Below, piece by piece: positions 57,084 through 64,000 of a stretch of 64,000 nt of DNA. A model generated the notes under the pieces. The model did no database searches. It was not told where the DNA came from and saw only the letters and a list, made by a program, of their open reading frames with translations. Within the stretch, counting starts at the first letter, position 1. Each line of letters starts with the position of its first letter. This DNA comes from Campylobacter upsaliensis (GTDB lineage: Bacteria; Campylobacterota; Campylobacteria; Campylobacterales; Campylobacteraceae), in assembly GCF_900637395.1 (NCBI RefSeq), contig NZ_LR134372.1, forward strand, positions 496,001 through 560,000, given 5' to 3'. A program made the translations under genes and the position numbers.

Positions 57084-59681
57084 ATGCTTTTAAATACCCT
57101 AAAAAATATCTTTGGCACGAAAAATGAGCGTGAGGTTAAAAAATATCTTAAAAGAGTAACGCAAATCAATGCTCTAGAGAGTGTTTATGAAAATTTGAGT
57201 GATGAGGAATTAAAGGCTAAATTTGCGAGTTTTAAAGAGGAGCTTTTGAGCGAAAAGAAAAGCTTAGATGAGCTTTTAAACGATGTATTTGCCATAGTAA
57301 GAGAGGTGGGAAAGAGAACGCTTAATATGCGTCATTTTGATGTGCAACTCATCGGTGGTATGGTGCTTTGTGAGGGTAAAATAGCCGAGATGAAAACGGG
57401 CGAAGGTAAAACTTTAGTGGCGACTTTACCTGTGGTTTTAAATGCGATGAGTGGCAAGGGTGTGCATGTAGTAACGGTAAATGATTATCTTGCTAAAAGA
57501 GATGCTGAGCAAATGAGTGCAATTTATCATTTTTTAGGCTTTAGCGTAGGGGTGGTGCTGTCTTCACAAAATAGCGATTTAGAACATAAAAAAGCCTATG
57601 AATGCGATATTACTTACGGCACAAATAATGAATTTGGCTTTGATTATTTACGCGATAATATGAAATTTTCTAAAGCAGAAAAGGTGCAAAGGGGACATCA
57701 TTTTGTTATTGTCGATGAGGTCGATAGCATTTTGATTGATGAGGCGAGGACGCCTTTGATTATCTCAGGTCCTACGAACCGCACACTTGATGGCTATATT
57801 AAAGCAAATGAAGTGGCAAAAACCCTTAAAAGAGGCGAGTCATTAGAGGCTAAAGATTTGGCTAAGGGCGTTAAGGCTAGTGGCGATTTTATAGTCGATG
57901 AGAAAAATCGTAATATTTTAATCACAGAGGAGGGTATAGCAAAGGCGGAAAAGCTTTTTGGCGTGGAGAATTTATACAGCCTTGATAATGCGATTTTAGC
58001 ACATCAGCTTGATCAAGCCTTAAAGGCACATAATCTTTTTGAAAAAGATGTGCATTATGTTTTAAGGGGTAATGAAGTTGTTATTGTCGATGAATTTACG
58101 GGCAGACTTAGTGAGGGGAGGCGTTTTAGCGAGGGGCTTCATCAGGCTTTAGAAGCGAAAGAGGGCGTGAAAATCCAAGAAGAAAGTCAAACTTTAGCTG
58201 ACATTACCTTTCAAAATTATTTTAGAATGTATGATAAATTAGCAGGTATGACAGGCACAGCTCAAACAGAAGCGACAGAATTTTCACAAATTTATAATTT
58301 AGATGTTGTTTCTATCCCCACAAATATCCCTATTAAAAGGCAGGATAGGGACGATTTAATTTATAAAACTCAAGAGGAAAAATTTAAAGCCGTGATTGAT
58401 GAGATTAAAAAAGCAAATGCTAAGGGACAGCCTGTGCTTGTGGGGACGGCAAGTATAGAAAGAAGTGAAGTTTTTCACTCTATGTTGGCAAAAGAAAAAA
58501 TCCCCCATTATGTTTTAAATGCTAAAAATCACGAGCAAGAAGCCCTAATCATCGCCGATGCAGGTAAAAAAGGTGCGGTTACCATAGCGACTAATATGGC
58601 AGGGCGTGGAGTGGATATAAAAATCAATGATGAGGTTAGAGAGCTTGGGGGGCTTTACATCATCGGCACGGAAAGGCACGAGAGCCGTAGGATAGACAAT
58701 CAACTTCGTGGGCGTTCTGGTCGTCAAGGGGACCCTGGGACGAGTCGTTTTTATTTAAGCCTTGAGGATAATCTTTTGCGAATTTTTGGGGGCGATAAGA
58801 TTAAGAGCATTATGGAAAGACTTGGCATTAAAGAGGGCGAGAGTATTGAAAGTCGCATTGTTACAAGGGCGGTGGAAAATGCACAAAAAAAGGTGGAAAG
58901 TTTGCATTTTGAAAGCCGTAAGCACTTATTAGAATATGATGATGTGGCAAATGAGCAAAGAAAGACGATTTATCGTTACCGCAATGAGCTTTTAGATGAA
59001 AATTATGACATTAGGGCAAAAATCTCGCAAAATATTAAAGAATACGCACAAAATACCCTAAATTCCATGATGATGGGTGAGAGTTTGGACGATTTTGAAG
59101 CCTTAAAGCAAAAAATAGCTCACGATTTTGCGACTGAGATTAATGAGGCGGATTTTAAGGAGCTTGATTTGGTCGCTTTGGAGGAGAAATTAAGCGAAAT
59201 TTTGGAACGCTCTTATGAAGAAAAAATGGCACAAGTTGCGAAGGAGCAGTTGAGAAATATCGAGAGAATTTTGTATTTGCAAGTTTTGGATAATGCTTGG
59301 AGAGAGCATTTATATCAAATGGATATTTTAAAAACGGGCATAGGACTTAGAGGGTATAATCAAAAGGATCCTTTGGTGGAATATAAAAAAGAAAGCTACA
59401 ATCTTTTCTTAGAGCTTGTTGAGCGCATTAAATTTGATAGCATTAAGCTACTTTTTAGTGTGCAGTTTTCACAAAAAGAGGTGGAAAATTTAGAGCAAAA
59501 GGTAAGCAAGGAAAATGAGGAATTTTTGGAAAATACCGCACAAATAGGTGCGAGTGAGGATAATTTAGGCGAAGCGGAATTTAAAAAAGTGCCTAGAAAT
59601 GCTCCTTGCCCTTGCGGAAGCGGAAAGAAATTTAAAGAATGCCACGGAAAAAGTGGTCCTAAGAGGGGGTTTTTAGCTTAA
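57084..59681 (+). CDS. secA: Preprotein translocase ATPase SecA
   Basis: Motor of the Sec pathway. 865 aa: [29 protein letters not shown] with Walker A near 107, [75 protein letters not shown]. The C-terminal zinc motif [14 protein letters not shown] (SecB/phospholipid binding) is intact. In C. jejuni secA is followed by the LolC/E-like gene; here a restriction-modification pair lies between them. Confidence 0.98.
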   Translation: MLLNTLKNIFGTKNEREVKKYLKRVTQINALESVYENLSDEELKAKFASFKEELLSEKKSLDELLNDVFAIVREVGKRTLNMRHFDVQLIGGMVLCEGKIAEMKTGEGKTLVATLPVVLNAMSGKGVHVVTVNDYLAKRDAEQMSAIYHFLGFSVGVVLSSQNSDLEHKKAYECDITYGTNNEFGFDYLRDNMKFSKAEKVQRGHHFVIVDEVDSILIDEARTPLIISGPTNRTLDGYIKANEVAKTLKRGESLEAKDLAKGVKASGDFIVDEKNRNILITEEGIAKAEKLFGVENLYSLDNAILAHQLDQALKAHNLFEKDVHYVLRGNEVVIVDEFTGRLSEGRRFSEGLHQALEAKEGVKIQEESQTLADITFQNYFRMYDKLAGMTGTAQTEATEFSQIYNLDVVSIPTNIPIKRQDRDDLIYKTQEEKFKAVIDEIKKANAKGQPVLVGTASIERSEVFHSMLAKEKIPHYVLNAKNHEQEALIIADAGKKGAVTIATNMAGRGVDIKINDEVRELGGLYIIGTERHESRRIDNQLRGRSGRQGDPGTSRFYLSLEDNLLRIFGGDKIKSIMERLGIKEGESIESRIVTRAVENAQKKVESLHFESRKHLLEYDDVANEQRKTIYRYRNELLDENYDIRAKISQNIKEYAQNTLNSMMMGESLDDFEALKQKIAHDFATEINEADFKELDLVALEEKLSEILERSYEEKMAQVAKEQLRNIERILYLQVLDNAWREHLYQMDILKTGIGLRGYNQKDPLVEYKKESYNLFLELVERIKFDSIKLLFSVQFSQKEVENLEQKVSKENEEFLENTAQIGASEDNLGEAEFKKVPRNAPCPCGSGKKFKECHGKSGPKRGFLA

Positions 59682-59712
59682 ACTTCTTTAAGATTTCGAA
59701 AGGTTAAACAAA

Positions 59713-61626
59713 ATGGCAAATGAAAAACATACGGAAAATTTAATACTTAATGCTTTTGAGGCAAAGCTTGGTAAAAATGAAGATTTTTCGCTTTTTATGC
59801 AAAGTGTAGATAAAGAAATTTCAGCTCTTATAAAGGCTTTTAAGGAAGCGGGTGGTAAGCCTGATCTTTGTGATATAGAGGATTTTTCAAAAGGTGGAAA
59901 TGGTATAGCACAGCCTGATTTTATAGCGCTTTTTGATAGGGATAAGGATACAATTTTTATTTGTGAGTGTAAAAAGGGAGCAAATTTTCATAGGAGTGCG
60001 AATTTGAATAAACCCAAATCTTACGCACTTGATGGGGTGATTTACTATGCTAAGTTTTTACAAAAGTATTTTAATGTTATAGCCCTAGCTGTCAGCGGAA
60101 CGAAAGAGCTTAAAAGCACGGCTTTATATTTTCCCAAAAGTGCTAATTTAAGCTATGATGAAAAGGTATTTTTAAAGACAGAAAATATCATTTTAAATCC
60201 CTTAAACTATCTAAAGCTTTTAAAAGGCGAGAGATTAAGCAGGGAATTTTCTCTTTCTAAGGTGAGCTTGTTAGCTTTGGAATTTCACGATACTTTAAGA
60301 GAGATTAAGATTAGCGAAAGACATAAGCCTATTTTTATTGCAGGACTTTTACTTGCTTTAGAAAATGATGATTTTAGGAGGGATTATTATGCTTTTAATT
60401 CTTTTAATACGCTTTATTCTAGCCTTAGACTTGCTTTAAATGAAGTGTTAAATAAGGCAGATTTGACAAATAAAAAAATAAAAAATATAGAAAACGCCAT
60501 TAATGAAGTGGAAAATAATGTCAAGCTTAAAGAAAAGCATTTGATTGAAAAAGGCTCTATTTTTTGGTATCTTAAAGAGCTTGATATGAAAATTAGACCT
60601 ATGATTAATCACGCGAATTCAAATTTAGACGCACTAGGTATTTTTTATCACGAATTTATCAAATACACAGGTGGCGATGGTAAGGGGCTTGGCATAGTGC
60701 TAACCCCTGCGCATTTGAGTGAATTTATGTGTGAAATAGCTGGGGTCAATAAGAAAAGTAAAGTTTTAGATATTTGTTGCGGTTCGGCTTCTTTTCTTGT
60801 TTCGGCTATGGTTTTGATGATAAAACAAGCAAACGAAAAAGAAGCTTCGCAGATAAAAAAAGAGCAAATTTATGGCATAGAGCTTGACCCTGATCTTTAT
60901 ACTTTGGCTAATACCAATATGATTATGCGGCGTGATGGTAAGAGTAATATTTATCAAGGCGATTGCTTTAATGAGGAATTTGACAAGCTAAAGGGCGTTT
61001 GTAATGTGGGGATTTTAAATCCTCCTTATTCTCAAAAAGATAAAAGCGAGCTGGAATTTGTGGAGAGGCTTTGCGAGTTGATTGTTCCTGGGGGGTTGGT
61101 TTGCGTTGTTGTGCCTTTATCTTGTGCTATTGGGAATAAATTTAAACTTGAAAGGGAAAGACTTTTTAAAAAGCATTCTCTTTTAGCGGTGTTTTCAATG
61201 CCAGATGATATTTTTTATTCTAATAATGCCAACACAAATACCTGCGTTATGCTTTGGCAAGCCCACACGCCTCATTATATCAATGTTAATTTAAGAGAAA
61301 AAGAGCTTTTGGACGAGGAAAATATAAGAAATTTTACCTATTTTGGTTTTTATAAAGACGATGGTTTTGTGAAGGCTAAAAAGCTGGGAAGGATTGATAA
61401 ATATAATAGATGGCAAAAAATTAAAAAAGAGTGGATAGAAAATTATCAACTTAAAAAGCAAATTGACGGCTTAAGCATAATTAAAAAAGTAACGCATTTA
61501 GATGAGTGGTTAGCTGAGGCTTATATTAAAACGGATTATTCTAAGCTTACTAGGGAAGATTTTGAAAAGACCGTGAGGGATTATTTGGCACATCTTATAA
61601 AATGGAATTTAAATGATAAAGGTTAA
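59713..61626 (+). CDS. Nuclease-methyltransferase subunit of a BcgI-like restriction-modification system
   Basis: 637 aa. An N-terminal nuclease domain carries QPDFIALF (P68-D69) and FICECKKG (E85, K87), a PD-x15-ExK core. A helical linker (about 190-310) leads to an N6-adenine methylase: LGIVLTPAHLSEFM, motif I VLDICCGSASF (351-361), IEL(D) loop, NPPYS (436-440). Nuclease, methylase and separate specificity protein are the layout of type IIB BcgI, which cuts on both sides of its site. The product length is in the range I remember for BcgI A. No separate HsdR is nearby. It follows secA by 31 bp and overlaps the next gene by 14 bp. Confidence 0.85.
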   Translation: MANEKHTENLILNAFEAKLGKNEDFSLFMQSVDKEISALIKAFKEAGGKPDLCDIEDFSKGGNGIAQPDFIALFDRDKDTIFICECKKGANFHRSANLNKPKSYALDGVIYYAKFLQKYFNVIALAVSGTKELKSTALYFPKSANLSYDEKVFLKTENIILNPLNYLKLLKGERLSREFSLSKVSLLALEFHDTLREIKISERHKPIFIAGLLLALENDDFRRDYYAFNSFNTLYSSLRLALNEVLNKADLTNKKIKNIENAINEVENNVKLKEKHLIEKGSIFWYLKELDMKIRPMINHANSNLDALGIFYHEFIKYTGGDGKGLGIVLTPAHLSEFMCEIAGVNKKSKVLDICCGSASFLVSAMVLMIKQANEKEASQIKKEQIYGIELDPDLYTLANTNMIMRRDGKSNIYQGDCFNEEFDKLKGVCNVGILNPPYSQKDKSELEFVERLCELIVPGGLVCVVVPLSCAIGNKFKLERERLFKKHSLLAVFSMPDDIFYSNNANTNTCVMLWQAHTPHYINVNLREKELLDEENIRNFTYFGFYKDDGFVKAKKLGRIDKYNRWQKIKKEWIENYQLKKQIDGLSIIKKVTHLDEWLAEAYIKTDYSKLTREDFEKTVRDYLAHLIKWNLNDKG

Positions 61627-62557
61627 AGATTTATTTGATATTAAAACGGGTGGGGATTTGTGGATTGAAAAGGAAACAAAGGGAGAAATTCCTGTTGTAG
61701 CACTTGGTTTTGAGGATAATGGCATTGTTGGTTTTATAAAAAAAAATACAAAGCACAAGCTCTACCCAAAAGGCTCTATTACAGTGGCTGGTTGGGCTGG
61801 CGGTTTAAAAGCGTTTGTGCAAGAAAGGGATTTTTATGTGAGGGGCAGAGTTAAAATTTTAATCCCTAAAAATTCAAATATGCTTCTAAGTGAAAAGCTA
61901 TTTTATTGCACTTGCTTAAATCAAAATTCATTCCGTTTTGCTTATGGGCGTAAGTCGTCTGCTGATAAATTGGCGGATTTATTACTGCCAAGTAAAATTC
62001 CTCTGTGGGTTTATAATTTAAATATTAGTGATTTGAAGAAAAAATTTATTTCAAAAACTAGAACACAATTTGATTTAGAGCTTTCCACTTGGCGTGAATT
62101 TAAAATGGTAGATATTTTTGAAAAAATCATAAGAGGCAAGAGGCTTAAAAGCGAGGACAGAGAACACGATTTAAATGAAAAACAAACGCTTTATTTTTCG
62201 GCATCAGAGCTTGATAATGGCTTGACAGATAAAATTACAAATCCCGTTTTTGTGGAGAAAAACGCTTTAATCTATACGACCTTTGGAGATTGTTTTTATG
62301 TGGAAGGTGAATTTAGTGCTAGTGATGAGATTAATATCTTTAAACATTCTAAAATGGATAAATACTCAGCTCTTTTTATTGCTACAATCATTTCTCAAAA
62401 CAAATATCGTTACCGCTTTGGCAGAAAAGCTTTTTTTAACAAATTTGAAAATGAGTTTATTAAATTGCCCGCCCTTAAAGAAAAAGGCGAGATGAAGCCT
62501 GACTTTGCTTTTATGAGTGCGTATATCAAAACTTTAAAATATAGTGAGTTTATATGA
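61613..62557 (+). CDS. HsdS-like specificity subunit of the BcgI-like system
   Basis: 314 aa, short for HsdS (about 400). Two target-recognition halves: residues 1-135 (VKDLFDIKTGGDLWIEK ... SFRFAYGRKSSADKL) and about 160-300 (MVDIFEKIIRGKRLK ... YRYRFGRKAFFNKF), each ending in a related YGRK/FGRK-LP segment. The long conserved helices of type I HsdS are mostly missing, which fits BcgI-type B subunits. It determines the methylated and cut sequence. Its stop overlaps the lolC/E-like start by ATGA. Confidence 0.82.
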   Translation: MIKVKDLFDIKTGGDLWIEKETKGEIPVVALGFEDNGIVGFIKKNTKHKLYPKGSITVAGWAGGLKAFVQERDFYVRGRVKILIPKNSNMLLSEKLFYCTCLNQNSFRFAYGRKSSADKLADLLLPSKIPLWVYNLNISDLKKKFISKTRTQFDLELSTWREFKMVDIFEKIIRGKRLKSEDREHDLNEKQTLYFSASELDNGLTDKITNPVFVEKNALIYTTFGDCFYVEGEFSASDEINIFKHSKMDKYSALFIATIISQNKYRYRFGRKAFFNKFENEFIKLPALKEKGEMKPDFAFMSAYIKTLKYSEFI

Positions 62558-63741
62558 CGCGTTATCTACTTTTTAAATACCTTCGTTTTGATAAAGAGCA
62601 ACCTTTTATCAATCTTTCTATGCTTTTGGCGTTTTTGGGTGTGTGCGTGGGGCTTTGTGTGCTTTTGGTCGCTATGGCGATAATGAACGGCTTTGATAAG
62701 GAATTTCAAAAACGCTTTTTTGTGATGAATTATCCCATTACCATAATGCCGAAATTTTACGCACCCGTTGATGATGAATTTGTAGCGGAGTTAAGGCGTG
62801 AATTTCCACATTTGCTTTTTAGTCCCTATCTTAGCACTCAAGTCATCGCTAAGGGGGATAATCGTTTTGAGGGTGGGGTTGTTTTTGGTGTGAATTTTGA
62901 AGAGGAGAAGAAGATTAATGAGGTTGTTAAAGATGCCCTCAAAGATACGAATTTAAGCTCCTATGACATACTCATAGGTGGGGCTTTAGCGGAGGAATTT
63001 CGCCTTAAAAAAAATGATAAACTTTCCTTAATCTTTTCAAATTTAAATCCTAGTGGCTTTTCTCTCACTCCTACGACTAAGCGTTTTGATGTGAAGGCTA
63101 AGTTTAATTCCGGGCTTATTTTTTACGATAAGGCTTATATGTATGTTAAGGCAGAGGCGCTTAGAAAGGTTTTAGGCGTGAAAGAGGGCTATGATGGTGT
63201 GCATATTTATAGTGAAAATGCTTTTGAAGATATAGAAAAACTTAGGGCTTATTTGGGGCAGGATTATGCCACCATAGGCTGGTGGGAGCAAAATCAAAAT
63301 TTCTTCTCCGCCCTAGAGCTTGAAAAAAGGGCTTTATTTATCGTTTTAATGCTCATTATCCTTGTTGCTGGGCTTAATATAGTAAGTTCGCTTTTAATGA
63401 TAGTGATGAACCGCCGCAGTGAAATAGCCCTTTTACTCGCACTTGGTGCAAGTAAAAAGGAGATTAAAAAAAGCTTTTTTGCTCTTGGTATGCTAATAGG
63501 GGGTAGTGGTATGGTGTGTGGGGTGATTTTAGCCTTTGTAGCTTTGTGGCTTTTGGGGAATTTTGACCTTGTGTCCTTACCTGCTGATGTATATGGCACT
63601 TCAAAATTACCGCTTGATTTATCTATTTTAGATTTTATTTTAACCTTAATGGGAGCTTTATTTATCATTGCTCTTTCTTCATTTTACCCTGCAAAAAAGG
63701 CGACTGAAGTGAATATTTTAGATACTTTAAGAAATGAATAA
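62554..63741 (+). CDS. Lipoprotein-releasing ABC permease (LolC/LolE family)
   Basis: 395 aa, FtsX-type permease with one N-terminal helix (about 22-45), a large periplasmic domain and three C-terminal helices. LLAFLGVCVGLCVLLVAMAIMNGFDKEF matches the LolC/E N-terminus, and LNIVSSLLMIVMNRRSEIALLLALGASKKEI the cytoplasmic loop. It would release outer-membrane lipoproteins to LolA. The ATG overlaps the specificity gene, so its translation may depend on the restriction genes. Only one LolC/E-like gene is seen, as is common outside enterics. Confidence 0.88.
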   Translation: MTRYLLFKYLRFDKEQPFINLSMLLAFLGVCVGLCVLLVAMAIMNGFDKEFQKRFFVMNYPITIMPKFYAPVDDEFVAELRREFPHLLFSPYLSTQVIAKGDNRFEGGVVFGVNFEEEKKINEVVKDALKDTNLSSYDILIGGALAEEFRLKKNDKLSLIFSNLNPSGFSLTPTTKRFDVKAKFNSGLIFYDKAYMYVKAEALRKVLGVKEGYDGVHIYSENAFEDIEKLRAYLGQDYATIGWWEQNQNFFSALELEKRALFIVLMLIILVAGLNIVSSLLMIVMNRRSEIALLLALGASKKEIKKSFFALGMLIGGSGMVCGVILAFVALWLLGNFDLVSLPADVYGTSKLPLDLSILDFILTLMGALFIIALSSFYPAKKATEVNILDTLRNE

Positions 63742-63758
63742 TTTAAAAAGGACGAAAA

Positions 63759-64000
63759 ATGATTTTTATCGATGCGTGTTTTAAGAGACAAACGCCCTAT
63801 ACTCCTGTGTGGATGATGCGTCAAGCAGGAAGATATTTAAGCGAATATATGGCAGTTAGAAAGAGTGCGGGGGATTTTCTTTCGCTTTGTAAGGATTATA
63901 AAAAGGCTAGTGAGGTAAGTTTGCAGCCTGTGGATATTTTGGGCGTGGATGCGGCAATTATTTTTTCTGATATTTTGGTCGTGCCTTTAGAAATGGGGCT
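63759..64000 (+). CDS. hemE: Uroporphyrinogen decarboxylase (5' part, cut by window edge)
   Basis: The first 80 codons of HemE, which decarboxylates uroporphyrinogen III in haem synthesis. [18 protein letters not shown] (residues 9-26) is the family signature, and [18 protein letters not shown] follows. The ATG at 63759 has AAAAGGA upstream. The rest lies beyond the window. Confidence 0.93.
   Translation, partial: MIFIDACFKRQTPYTPVWMMRQAGRYLSEYMAVRKSAGDFLSLCKDYKKASEVSLQPVDILGVDAAIIFSDILVVPLEMG

Noticed and set aside
59713-61626. Reading this gene as a type I HsdM
   Set aside because: The N-terminal PD-x15-ExK domain and absence of a neighbouring HsdR fit a BcgI-like enzyme better.

Overview
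The window is chromosomal DNA of a Campylobacter close to the thermotolerant C. jejuni group. This rests on low GC, short AAGGA-type ribosome binding sites, TATAAT -10 boxes without clear -35 boxes, and a set of campylobacterial genes: the peb aspartate/glutamate transporter, a CheB without receiver domain, CheV, a CheA-receiver fusion, pycB/pckA, dcuB and a long poly-G tract. I cannot name the species from sequence alone. Gene order matches remembered C. jejuni blocks, but the blocks are shuffled.

Layout. 1-9.5 kb (minus): nadE (cut by the edge), prs, pebC-peb1A-two permeases, cheB'-cheR, then hrcA-grpE-dnaK behind a slightly degenerate CIRCE operator. 9.5-13 kb (minus): aat, priA, a pseudopilin, and two small genes (ZapA-like and coiled coil) divergent from uvrB. 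13-19 kb (plus): uvrB, an LTA-synthase-like phosphotransferase with an in-frame G14 tract, dcuB, a HIT hydrolase. 19-27 kb (minus): argH-pckA-pycB, an NSS transporter, tcdA, surE, a small BamE-like lipoprotein, then a 349-bp gap holding a decayed small gene.

27.3-35.5 kb (plus) is the most unusual region. Four overlapping genes encode a type III-like methyltransferase (Mod), a GHKL ATPase with a C-terminal PD-(D/E)XK-type motif, a RhuM-family protein and a type III-like helicase-nuclease (Res). The middle of this operon is rich in AGATTCTA/TAGAATCT words that are rare elsewhere in the window. mod also carries an 80-bp, 50% GC imperfect palindrome in frame. The last gene overlaps the GTG start of lpxB, so lipid A synthesis appears to be translationally coupled to the restriction operon.

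35.5-46.6 kb (plus): lpxB-greA-lpxH-like, cheV-cheA-cheW, serB-tal, then rplY-pth-LptF/G-like-lysA. 46.6-49.6 kb (minus): a PpiD-like foldase and ftsA, with no ftsZ downstream. 49.8-57 kb: rsmH with a candidate FtsL, a membrane protein, a D-amino acid transaminase, an NlpC/P60 lipoprotein, a Pif1-like helicase, a FliL-like exported protein, lolA. 57-64 kb (plus): secA, a two-gene BcgI-like restriction-modification system (nuclease-methylase plus specificity protein) lodged between secA and lolC/E, and the start of hemE. I found no tRNA, rRNA, CRISPR array or IS element.
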